A stretch of 42,594 bases of DNA from assembly GCA_030037395.1 (NCBI GenBank), contig JASHRJ010000037.1, forward strand, positions 1 to 42,594, written 5' to 3'. The position numbers and the translations under genes were made by a program. Shown one piece after another: positions 17,664 to 25,082 of the stretch. The stretch's first letter is position 1. Every line of letters begins with the position of its first letter. This DNA comes from Thermoplasmata archaeon. GTDB lineage: Archaea > Thermoplasmatota > Thermoplasmata > Lutacidiplasmatales > UBA184. The notes beneath the pieces were generated by a model. That model searched no databases and was not told where the DNA came from. It saw only the letters and a list, made by a program, of their open reading frames with translations.

Positions 17664-19777
17664 GCCGCCCGCACCGACCGGGCCGCGACCGACGGAGACC
17701 CGACCCCCCAGGTCCCGCCCCCGCCGCAGCCCCCGTGCCCGAGGAGGGTGAACCGGACCTGGACGACCACGTCCCGGTCCGTGAGAGGGACCGTCCCGTT
17801 CGCCGGCTGCGCCCGGTACCCGCTCACGGCGCCGACCGCGAAGGAGTACGTGTCCGCGGTAAGGTTCGCGAAGAGGAGGGTCCGCCCGGAGGTGCACGCC
17901 GGGGCGGTGAGGTTCACGCACCAGGTCGTTCCCCACGGGAGCCCCTGCTCCTCGAAGGTGATCGAAAGCGCCGGCGGCCCCGAGGCGAAGGTGACGTTGA
18001 CCGTCACGTTCGCGCCGGCGACGGTCACCGGCGAGGCGGGCAGGGACGAGGTGACGCGGTAGCCGGCCGGCGCGCCGATCGCGTAGGCATAGGTGCCGTT
18101 CGGTTCCGCGAACGTGAGCGAGGTGCCGTGGGTCGTCTGGGTCGCGCCGCCGAGCGTGACGCTCCAAGAGAGGTTCGACGTACCGTTCTGGCGGCGGCAG
18201 CCGCAGCCGCCGCCCCCCCCGTGCCAGTCCGGGCCGATCGCCGACGCGCGGCCCCAACCGGAGCCCCCGCCGCGGGAGCAGTTCGAGGCGAGGCCCGACT
18301 CGACGAAGGTGACGGCGTACTCCGCCGTGGAGACCGGCGCGAAGCGGACCTCCACGGTCTGGTTGGCGTCCAGCACGGTGAGCGGCGACCCCGGCTCGGA
18401 GGAGAGCAGGAGGTAGCCGGTCGGCACGCCGATCGTGTAGGCGTACTCCCCGGGCAGCTCGTCGAACACGATCGCCGCGCCGGCGGAGCTCGCCGGCTGC
18501 CCGCCGAGCGTCACCGACCAGCTCGTGCCGGAGGCGAGGCCGGTCTCGTTGAACGTCACCGAGAACGCCGGCGCGAGCACGCTGACGTCGCTCGACCCCG
18601 AGTCCGTCACGTAGACGTAGCCGTCGGCCGGGTCGTAGAGGTCGGAGGTCGGCAGCGCACCGACCGTGACGGTGCCGAGGACGGCGTCGTCGTACAGCAC
18701 GGTCACGGAGTCGCCGACCCCGTCGACCACGAACGCCAGCGGGCCGACCGGATCGAACGCGACCCAGACCGGTCCGAGGCCCACCGGCACCGTCGCCGCG
18801 ACCTCGGTGCCGTTCAGGATCGAGACGTTGCTGGAGTTCTCGTTGACGCAGTACATCGCTCCGCCGGCCGCGTCGTAGGCGAGGAACGACGGGTTCGTGC
18901 CGACGCTCACCGCGCCGATCGGCGCGATCCCCGAGAGCACGCTCACGTTCCCCGAGCCGTTGTTCGCGACGTACACCGACGCGTCGGCCGGGTCGTAGGC
19001 GACGGCGATCGGCTCGCTCCCGACCGTCACGGACGCTTCGAGCGAGGTGCCGTTGAGGACCGTCACGTTGTCCGAGCCGTTGTTGGCGACGTACACCCAC
19101 CCGTCGGCCGGGTCGTAGGCGCCGGCCCAGGGGCTGGTCCCGGCCGGGATCGTCTGCGCCAGGTGCGTGCCGGAGAGGACGGTGACGGTGTTGTTCCCCG
19201 AGTTGGTGACGTAGACGTCGCCGGTCGCCGCGTCGACCGTGGCGGAGCTCGGGAGCGGGCCGACCTGCACGGTCGCGGCGACCGAGGTCCCGCTGAGCAC
19301 CGAGACGGCCCCGGTGCCGCTCTCGAAGTCGTAGCGGTCGACGACGTAGACGTACTGGTTCACCGCGTCGTACGCCACGTAGTCCGGCGCCGCCGTCTGG
19401 TTCGCGGTCATGTTGACCGTGGCGACGACGACCGTGCCGCTGAGCACGCTGACGGTGCTCGAGATCAGGTTGGCCACGTAGACGTACTGGTTGGCCGGGT
19501 CGTACGCCGCCATCACGGGCTCGTCCCCGACGGGGACCGACGTCAGGACCTCGGGAAGGATCGGGAGCGAGGCCGGGACGCTCTCCACGGCCCCGGAACC
19601 CGCGACCGTCGGGACCAGGGGCCCAACGACCCCGGGGGGAGCGCCCGCGGCGGCCGCGAGCGGGGAGGCTCCCCCGGTTCCGCCGATCAGCCCCGCCGCG
19701 GGGACGACCAGCGCCGCCACCGCGATCCAAAGGACCGCACGTGACCCCCCGCGGGGGCTCTCCCGAGGAGCCCGCAT
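17660..19777 (-). CDS. Secreted YVTN beta-propeller surface protein
   Basis: A 705-aa protein with a signal or anchor segment AVLWIAVAALVVPAAGLI near residue 20. About eight blades of 40-44 residues follow (roughly 85-420), each close to VGxxPxxxAYDPADxxVYVANNxSxNVSVLSG, forming a predicted seven- or eight-bladed propeller. Three about 80-90-residue repeats follow, each starting S/AVTFxExGLxxGTSWSVTLGG, a type frequent in Thermoplasmata surface proteins. The second repeat is broken by a Gly/Cys-rich insertion (+ strand about 18185-18290). The C-terminus is also Gly/Cys-rich (GHGGCGGGGTWG). N-x-[ST] sequons are common. There is no C-terminal membrane anchor, so the N-terminal helix may tether it. 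The ligand is unknown. The ATG at 19777 was chosen, and a GTG at 19798 or a TTG at 19804 is possible. Confidence 0.8.
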   Translation of the reverse strand: MRAPRESPRGGSRAVLWIAVAALVVPAAGLIGGTGGASPLAAAAGAPPGVVGPLVPTVAGSGAVESVPASLPILPEVLTSVPVGDEPVMAAYDPANQYVYVANLISSTVSVLSGTVVVATVNMTANQTAAPDYVAYDAVNQYVYVVDRYDFESGTGAVSVLSGTSVAATVQVGPLPSSATVDAATGDVYVTNSGNNTVTVLSGTHLAQTIPAGTSPWAGAYDPADGWVYVANNGSDNVTVLNGTSLEASVTVGSEPIAVAYDPADASVYVANNGSGNVSVLSGIAPIGAVSVGTNPSFLAYDAAGGAMYCVNENSSNVSILNGTEVAATVPVGLGPVWVAFDPVGPLAFVVDGVGDSVTVLYDDAVLGTVTVGALPTSDLYDPADGYVYVTDSGSSDVSVLAPAFSVTFNETGLASGTSWSVTLGGQPASSAGAAIVFDELPGEYAYTIGVPTGYLLLSSEPGSPLTVLDANQTVEVRFAPVSTAEYAVTFVESGLASNCSRGGGSGWGRASAIGPDWHGGGGGCGCRRQNGTSNLSWSVTLGGATQTTHGTSLTFAEPNGTYAYAIGAPAGYRVTSSLPASPVTVAGANVTVNVTFASGPPALSITFEEQGLPWGTTWCVNLTAPACTSGRTLLFANLTADTYSFAVGAVSGYRAQPANGTVPLTDRDVVVQVRFTLLGHGGCGGGGTWGVGSPSVAARSVRAA

Positions 19778-19944
19778 CCCGGCGGGGATATACTTCACCC
19801 TCAAGAAGGATACCTAGTGGGCTTCGCGGTCGCCCGCGCCGGATCCGGCGGTCTGGGCTCCCGTCCGCCCCGGCGAGCCGGGCCGGGCCCTCGCCGGCCG
19901 CGCACGTCTTGTGCCGCCATCCCTCCCGAGCGAAGGAGCCGACG

Positions 19945-20877
19945 ATGCCGCGCAGCCCGGTCCGACCCCCCCCGGAGGCCCTGGGGGAGGAGGTGCGTCG
20001 GGTCTGGAACGCCAACGCGGCGTTCTGGGACGAGCGGATGGGGGACGGCAACTCGTTCCACCGCCAGCTGTTGCTCCCGGCCCTGGAGCGGCTGCTCTCG
20101 CTCTCGCGAGGGGAGCGGGTGCTCGAGATCGCGTGCGGGAACGGCCAGCTCGCGCGGTGGATGGCGGGCCGAGGCGTCCGGGTCGTCGCCACCGACCTGA
20201 GCGAGCGGCTGATCGAGCTCGCGCGCCAGCGCACCGACCTGCGCGGGACGGCGATCGACTACCGCCTCCTGGACGCCTCCGACCCGGGCGCCCTGGCGCG
20301 CCTCGGCCCCGGGGCGTTCGACGCGGTCGTGTGCAACATGGCGCTGATGGACATGCCGTCGATCGAGCCGCTCGCCGAGGCGATCCCCTCTCTCCTGCCC
20401 GCCGGCGGGCGGTTCGTCTTCTCCGTCACGCATCCCTGCTTCAACACCGGGGACTCGCGCAAGGTCGCCTCCGCTACCGACGAGGGCGGTCGCTTCGAGG
20501 AGACGCTCGGCGTCGAGGTGCGCCACTACCTCTCGCCGCGGACCGTGCGGGGGCTCGCGATGCTCGGCCAACCGGAGCCCCAGCCGTACTTCGAGCGGCC
20601 GCTGAGCCTGCTCCTCGGAACGTTCCTGCGGGCCGGTCTCGTCCTGGATGCCCTGGAGGAGCCCGCCTACCCCTCGCCCGAACCGGCGTCCGCCCCCTGG
20701 CACTCTTGGTCGAGGTTCGCGGAGATTCCCCCGGCGCTGGTCGTGCGCCTGCGGCCACGACCCCGCCGAGGGGGCCCGGCGCCGTTCCGAGCCCCGCCCG
20801 GCCGCCCGCGCTCCCCCCGCCGGCGGCATGCCGGTGGAGGAGGCGGGGCCGGGGTCCTGGGACCGACGCGGTCGTAG
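19945..20877 (+). CDS. Class I SAM-dependent methyltransferase
   Basis: A 310-aa protein with a Rossmann methyltransferase core. Motif I is VLEIACGNGQLARWMAGRG (about 61-79), the acidic end of strand 2 is VVATDLS, YRLLDASDPG is the motif II region and FDAVVCNMALMDMP is motif IV. The N-terminal VRRVWNANAAFWDERMGDGN resembles methyltransferases of the UbiE/type 11 set. The substrate is unknown. The last about 60 residues are low-complexity Arg/Pro/Gly and may be a disordered tail. The ATG at 19945 has AAGGAG 6 nt ahead. The acetyltransferase follows after 71 nt. Confidence 0.85.
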   Translation: MPRSPVRPPPEALGEEVRRVWNANAAFWDERMGDGNSFHRQLLLPALERLLSLSRGERVLEIACGNGQLARWMAGRGVRVVATDLSERLIELARQRTDLRGTAIDYRLLDASDPGALARLGPGAFDAVVCNMALMDMPSIEPLAEAIPSLLPAGGRFVFSVTHPCFNTGDSRKVASATDEGGRFEETLGVEVRHYLSPRTVRGLAMLGQPEPQPYFERPLSLLLGTFLRAGLVLDALEEPAYPSPEPASAPWHSWSRFAEIPPALVVRLRPRPRRGGPAPFRAPPGRPRSPRRRHAGGGGGAGVLGPTRS

Positions 20878-20948
20878 CCGGTCGAGGTCCGGGGGCGTTC
20901 CCCTCCGCCGACGCGCCGTTTTCAGGACGGGGGCCCTACCGAGCGGGG

Positions 20949-21542
20949 ATGCGAGCGCGCCCGGAGCCCCGGGTCCGTCTGCGGCCGATGTCCGAGGAGG
21001 AGTTCCGGGCCGCCGTCGTCCAGGGGATCGCCCGCCACGCCGCGGACCGGGTCCGGCGCGGGTGGTGGAGCGCGCGTGCGGCGAGGTCCGCGAGCCGGAG
21101 GGACTTCGCCCAGCTGCTCCCGAACGGTCGGAAGACCCCGCATCGCCACTTTCTCGCGGTGACCGACGCGAGGACGGGCGCGAGGGTGGGCGAGACCTGG
21201 TACCTCGCCGAACGGAAGGGCGGCCTGCCGCAGTTCTGGATCGACTGGCTGTGGATCGATCCCGAGCACCGCCGCCGGGGGTACGCCCGAGCCGTGCTCC
21301 GGCAGCTCGCGGAGGAGGCGGCCCGCCGGGGCGCGTCGCGCGTCGGGCTCAACGTCCTGGCCGACAACCGACCGGCGCTCGCCCTGTACGCGCAGCTCGG
21401 CTACCGGCCGACAGCGCACCACCTCGCGGCGCCGGTCGGTCCTACTCGGTCGAGACGTCCGAGCGCAGGTAGGCGCGGATCGCGAGCCCCAGGACCACCG
21501 CGGTCGCGGCGACGAGCCCGAGCATCTCGTAGCCGTTCGTGA
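20949..21542 (+). CDS. GNAT family N-acetyltransferase
   Basis: A 197-aa protein with a GNAT domain. VGETWYLAER and QFWIDWLWIDPEHRRRGYARAVL form motif A, with the acetyl-CoA pyrophosphate loop RRRGYA. ASRVGLNVLADNRPALALYAQLGYRP is motif B. It transfers an acetyl group from acetyl-CoA, and the acceptor is unknown. The first half has an extra helical segment rich in Arg. About 33 C-terminal residues (Arg/Ser/Pro-rich) are encoded opposite the end of the convergent ABC permease, a 101-nt overlap, and follow the conserved domain, so they may be a run-through tail rather than a functional part. Confidence 0.82.
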   Translation: MRARPEPRVRLRPMSEEEFRAAVVQGIARHAADRVRRGWWSARAARSASRRDFAQLLPNGRKTPHRHFLAVTDARTGARVGETWYLAERKGGLPQFWIDWLWIDPEHRRRGYARAVLRQLAEEAARRGASRVGLNVLADNRPALALYAQLGYRPTAHHLAAPVGPTRSRRPSAGRRGSRAPGPPRSRRRARASRSRS

Positions 21543-22209
21543 CCCCGAGGGTGCCCAGGTACCCCGCGCGCGCGGTGTCGGCGACGTACGTCAGCGGGTT
21601 CGCGGCGAACAGCACCCGGAGCGACAGCGGGAGGGCCGGCGTCGACGGGTAGAAGACCGTCGAGGCGAAGTTGACGAAGAAGATCAGGAGCACCTGGATG
21701 CTGTTGTAGGCGTTGTTCGACTTCACCTTGGCCGAGATCAGGAGCATCAGCGACCCGAAGAAGATCGAGCCGACCGCGATCGCCCCGTAGATCGCGACCG
21801 CCCCGGTCCAGCTGGCGACCGTCGAGCGGAGCAGGACGGCGGCCAGCGCGAGCATGACCGTCGCCCCCCCGAGCCCGAAGAGGAGCGAGGTGAGCATGAT
21901 CCCGAACAGGTACTCCGTGCGGGTGAACGGGCCGACGAGGAGCTGGCTGAGCATCCCCCAGCGCCGGTCCGCCCAGAGCATGCTGCCGCCGACCGTCCCG
22001 GCCATCACCGCCTGGAACGCCATGATCCCGGGGGCGAGGAACGATAGGTAGCTCGTGCCGGCGCCGCCGCTCGAGGAGAACGACTGGAAGCCGAACCCGA
22101 AGAACACGAGGTACATCGCCGGCAGGCCGAGGAGGATGACGAGGCTCGCCGGGTCGGTGTTGACCCGGACGTTCCGGTAGATCAGCCGGACGAGGTTAGG
22201 GGCGGCCAG
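21442..22209 (-). CDS. ABC-2 type transporter permease (CTG start proposed)
   Basis: About 255 aa with six predicted membrane segments. It has the ABC-2 layout: RLIYRNVRVNTDPASLV at the cytoplasmic N-terminus, FLAPGIMAFQAVMAGTVGG after the first hairpin, RRWGMLSQLLVGPFTRTEYL as the coupling region, and FANFASTVFYP with NPLTYVADTAR toward the end. It pairs with the ATPase just upstream as a DrrAB/NodIJ-like exporter. The first ATG (22116) would remove the conserved N-terminus and part of TM1. No ATG, GTG or TTG lies between it and the end of the ATPase gene. CTG at 22209 sits right behind the purine run GGAGGGGAGGGAG (22223-22211) and gives the family's usual length, overlapping the ATPase by 14 nt. 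Confidence 0.85.
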   Translation of the reverse strand: MAAPNLVRLIYRNVRVNTDPASLVILLGLPAMYLVFFGFGFQSFSSSGGAGTSYLSFLAPGIMAFQAVMAGTVGGSMLWADRRWGMLSQLLVGPFTRTEYLFGIMLTSLLFGLGGATVMLALAAVLLRSTVASWTGAVAIYGAIAVGSIFFGSLMLLISAKVKSNNAYNSIQVLLIFFVNFASTVFYPSTPALPLSLRVLFAANPLTYVADTARAGYLGTLGVTNGYEMLGLVAATAVVLGLAIRAYLRSDVSTE

Positions 22210-23167
22210 CTCCCTCCCCTCCGGATCCGATCGACTGCAGGAAGACGTCCTCGAGGGTGTTCTGCCGCACCGTGAGCCACTCGAGCTGTACCCCGAGCTG
22301 CTGCGCCAGCTCGACGATGGCGGCCAACGCCGTCTTCGGTTCCTCCACCAGCACGACCGCGCTCGGGCCGCGCGCGGTCACCGTGGCCGACGGCCCGAGC
22401 CGACCGGCGAGCGCGGGGAAGAACCGGGCGCCGTCCTGCGGCCCGACGGTGAGGTCGATCGTCTTGCGCCCGCCGTACAGCCGCTTGAGGTTCGCCACCG
22501 TGTCGAGCGCGAGGATCCGGCCCTCGTCGATCACCGCCACGCGGTCGCACAGGTAGTCGGCCTCCTCGAGGTTGTGCGTCGTGAAGACGACGGTGAGGCC
22601 GCGCCGCGCCTCCGTCCGGATCGAGTCGAGCAGGACGCGGCGCATCACGACGTCCAGCCCGATCGTCGGCTCGTCGAGGAACAGGATCTCCATGTCGTGC
22701 ATGAACTCCCGAGCGACCTGGACCCGTCGCTTCTGGCCGCCCGAGATATCGAACGACCGACGGTGTCGGAACTCCGCGAGCCCGAACCGCTCGATCAGCG
22801 CTTCCCGGCGCTCGGTGCGCTCCGGTTTCGGGACCTTCCACAGGTAGCCGTACAGGTCGAGGTTCCCTTCGACCGTGGTGAACTCGAACGACTCCCCCTG
22901 CTGCACGACCCCGATCCGCTCCCGGATGCGCCGGCCCTCGTGCCGGGGGTCGTGCCCGAGCACGCGCAGGGTCCCGGAGGTCGGCTGGATCAGCGTGGTC
23001 ATCGCCTTGATGAGGGTCGACTTGCCCGCCCCGTTGCGGCCGAGCAGGCCGAACACCTCCCCCCGGGCGACCGTGAAGTCGACGCCGGCGAGCGCGAGCC
23101 GACGCCCGTCGTACGAGTGTTGGAGGGCCTCGGCGAGGATCGCCGGTTCGGCCGCGCCCGAGTTCAG
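22196..23167 (-). CDS. ABC transporter ATP-binding protein (DrrA/CcmA type; CTG start proposed)
   Basis: About 323 aa. Walker A is GRNGAGKS, the Q-loop is VVQQGES, the signature is DISGGQKRRVQVA, Walker B is ILFLDEPTIGLD and the H-loop is TTHNLEEADYL. A C-terminal extension of about 100 residues follows, as in DrrA-type exporters of drugs, lipids or polysaccharides. The frame contains the expected strand 1 (AEALQHSYDGRRLALAGVDF) before the first GTG at 23056, so that GTG cannot be the true start. Reading upstream codon by codon to an in-frame TAA finds no ATG, GTG or TTG. CTG at 23167 lies 9 nt behind GGAGGGG (23183-23177) and gives a normal N-terminus. A TTTAAA box near 23266 may be the promoter. 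Confidence 0.9.
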   Translation of the reverse strand: MNSGAAEPAILAEALQHSYDGRRLALAGVDFTVARGEVFGLLGRNGAGKSTLIKAMTTLIQPTSGTLRVLGHDPRHEGRRIRERIGVVQQGESFEFTTVEGNLDLYGYLWKVPKPERTERREALIERFGLAEFRHRRSFDISGGQKRRVQVAREFMHDMEILFLDEPTIGLDVVMRRVLLDSIRTEARRGLTVVFTTHNLEEADYLCDRVAVIDEGRILALDTVANLKRLYGGRKTIDLTVGPQDGARFFPALAGRLGPSATVTARGPSAVVLVEEPKTALAAIVELAQQLGVQLEWLTVRQNTLEDVFLQSIGSGGEGAGRP

Positions 23168-23176
23168 CGTCCCGAT

Positions 23177-23183
23177 CCCCTCC
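23177..23183 (-). promoter_or_regulatory. Shine-Dalgarno ahead of the CTG start of the ABC ATPase
   Basis: GGAGGGG on the minus strand is followed after 9 nt by CTG at 23167, where alignment to other ABC ATPases expects the first residue. Confidence 0.5.
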
Positions 23184-23389
23184 GCGCGAGCCCCGCACGG
23201 CCGCGCGGTCCGGGACGGACCGGGGCCCCCTCGAGGTTCTGCGCGGCACCGACCGCGGTGCCGGGTTTAAAGCTGGCTCACGCTCGGAGAGCTCCGCGCG
23301 AGCGCGGCGGCCCGCCCGTCGCTCGCGCCTCGCCGCGTCGCCGTTTGTAAACGACAACCTCCATCCCCCGACGGCGGCTCCCACGGCCG

Positions 23390-24616
23390 GTGTCGCGGTG
23401 GGGCGGCTACCGGGAGCTCCTCGGCCACCGTCGCTTCCTGCTCTACGAGGCGTCGTCGACCGCCGCCAGCGTCGGCTACTCGGTGTACGCGGTCTCGGTC
23501 CCTTGGCTCGCGCTCGACCTTTCCGGAGGCCTCCTGCTCGTCGGCCTGGTGCTGCTGGCCGAGTACGGGGCCTACACCCTGACGTTCCTGGTCGCGCCGT
23601 GGGTCGACCGGGCGCGGAACAAGCGCACGGTGTTCCTCGCCTGCTACCCGGCCCAGGCGCTCGCCGCCGCCGCGATCGGCTGGGGCCTCGTGGACCATCG
23701 CCTTGGTCCGGGGCTGCTGCTGGTGCTGGTCGCCGGGATCTCGTTCCTCTGGGACTTCGCCTGGGCGGCGTACAACGTCGTCCCCCGCCTGTTGCTCTCC
23801 CAGGACCAGCTGTTCCGCGCCCAGGGCCTGGGGGGGATCTTCGGCGGTGCGACGCAGCTCGGAGGTTTCGCCGGAGGTGCGGCGCTGGTGGTCCTGGTCG
23901 GGCCCGCGGGGGGGATGTGGCTGTACGCGGCCCTCCTCGCCGCCGGCACGGCGATCGCCGCCACGGTCTCCCTGCCGTCCGCGGGCCCGGCCCCGGCGAG
24001 GCCGAGCTACCGGGCGGAGTTCCTCGCCGGCTGGCGGCACTTCGCGCGGCATGCCGAGCGCTCGCTCCTCCCGCTCGGCGCCTCCGAGCTGCTGCGGGGA
24101 TTCTTCGTGGCGGCGCCGGCCCTGCTGATCACGCTGGTCGCGGCCCGGTCGCTGGGAGGGAGCGCGGCGGGCTACGGGGTCCTGTTCGTCGCCTTCGTGG
24201 TGGGAGGGGTCGCCGCCGGCGTCCTGCTCGGGGAGCTCAACCCCCGCCGGACGGTCGGCGCGCTCCTCCCGGTCGCGGCGGCGGTCGAGGGGGTCGCCCT
24301 GCTCGGAGCGGTGGCGTTCGCCCCGCGGGTGCTCCCGGGGGCGCTGCTCTGGGGGATCGTGGGGGCCTCCGGGACCGTCTACCTGACCTCGGCGTACACC
24401 TTCCTGCGCGGGGCGTTCCCTCCCGAGGAGCTCGCCCGGATCTCCGCGAACCTCTACCTGTTCACCGGCCTGGCGAGCTCCGCCGGGGCGTTCGTCCTCG
24501 GCGAGCTGGCGAGCGCCGGCTCGGCGTGGCTCCTCGGCGGGGTCGTCGGCGTAGGGTACCTTGTGCTCGCGGCGCTGGTCGCGTCGGTCCCCTCGATACG
24601 TCGGCTGGCGTTCTAG
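23390..24616 (+). CDS. MFS transporter
   Basis: A 408-aa hydrophobic protein with about 12 predicted membrane segments and a central cytoplasmic stretch (about 205-225, RPSYRAEFLAGWRHF). Between TM2 and TM3 the short loop VDRARNKRTV corresponds to the MFS A motif. The pattern resembles MFS drug-exporter-like proteins, and the substrate is unknown. GTG start at 23390. It is divergent from the ABC exporter, with about 220 nt between their starts. I see no operator repeat there beyond the TTTAAA box near 23266. Confidence 0.83.
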   Translation: MSRWGGYRELLGHRRFLLYEASSTAASVGYSVYAVSVPWLALDLSGGLLLVGLVLLAEYGAYTLTFLVAPWVDRARNKRTVFLACYPAQALAAAAIGWGLVDHRLGPGLLLVLVAGISFLWDFAWAAYNVVPRLLLSQDQLFRAQGLGGIFGGATQLGGFAGGAALVVLVGPAGGMWLYAALLAAGTAIAATVSLPSAGPAPARPSYRAEFLAGWRHFARHAERSLLPLGASELLRGFFVAAPALLITLVAARSLGGSAAGYGVLFVAFVVGGVAAGVLLGELNPRRTVGALLPVAAAVEGVALLGAVAFAPRVLPGALLWGIVGASGTVYLTSAYTFLRGAFPPEELARISANLYLFTGLASSAGAFVLGELASAGSAWLLGGVVGVGYLVLAALVASVPSIRRLAF

Positions 24617-24650
24617 CCTCGGCGGGGTCGCGCCCCGCCTCGAACGATAC

Positions 24651-24657
24651 CCTTAAG
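24651..24657 (+). promoter_or_regulatory. TATA-like box for sepF
   Basis: CCTTAAG lies 45-51 nt before the sepF ATG at 24702, in the short gap after the MFS gene. Confidence 0.45.
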
Positions 24658-24701
24658 AAACGACCCCGCCGTCGAGCCGGCGGACGGCAGAGGTCCTCAC
24701 C

Positions 24702-25082
24702 ATGATGAAGAAGAGCGGCATCCTCCGGCGGCACCACGGCAACGAGACGTTGGAAGAGGGATCGTTCCTCGACCTGGGCTCCATGCAGTTCGAGGACGAG
24801 GCGGGCGCGCTCTCCGGCGTGCACGGCACGGTCCGCCTGGCGGAGCTCCTCCGCTTCGAGGACCTGCACACGGTCTCCAAGTTCGCCTACCAGGGGGACG
24901 TCGTCCTGGTGGACTATACCTCGATCGCCAACGACCAGATCGCCATGAAGCGCATGAGCGTCGACCTCAAGAACGTCGCACGGGATACCGGCGGCGATGT
25001 CGCCGGCATCGCGAAGAACCTCCTCGCCATCACTCCCGCGGGGATCCGAATCGACCGCCAAAAGATCCGACCGTCCTTCTAG
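24702..25082 (+). CDS. sepF: Archaeal SepF cell-division protein
   Basis: A 126-aa protein. A short basic N-terminus (MMKKSGILRRHH) and an acidic linker precede the SepF core, seen as TVRLAELLRFEDLHTVSKF, GDVVLVDYTSIAND, MKRMSVDLKNVARDTGGDVAGI and LLAITPAGIRI. In archaea with FtsZ, SepF anchors FtsZ filaments to the membrane at midcell and forms dimers without the bacterial polymer-forming glycines. The N-terminal stretch would be the membrane-targeting sequence, though it is only weakly amphipathic here. No ftsZ is in the window. The stop codon directly abuts the aminopeptidase coding region. Confidence 0.93.
   Translation: MMKKSGILRRHHGNETLEEGSFLDLGSMQFEDEAGALSGVHGTVRLAELLRFEDLHTVSKFAYQGDVVLVDYTSIANDQIAMKRMSVDLKNVARDTGGDVAGIAKNLLAITPAGIRIDRQKIRPSF

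Noticed and set aside
18570-19560. Regularly spaced near-identical DNA segments resembling a repeat array
   Set aside because: They are in-frame codons of the YVTN propeller blades (about 40-44 residues each), diverged at the DNA level, with no unique spacers, so this is not a CRISPR array.
23168-23389. Regulatory operator between the ABC exporter and the MFS transporter
   Set aside because: Apart from a TTTAAA box no clear inverted or direct repeat was seen, and no regulator gene is adjacent.
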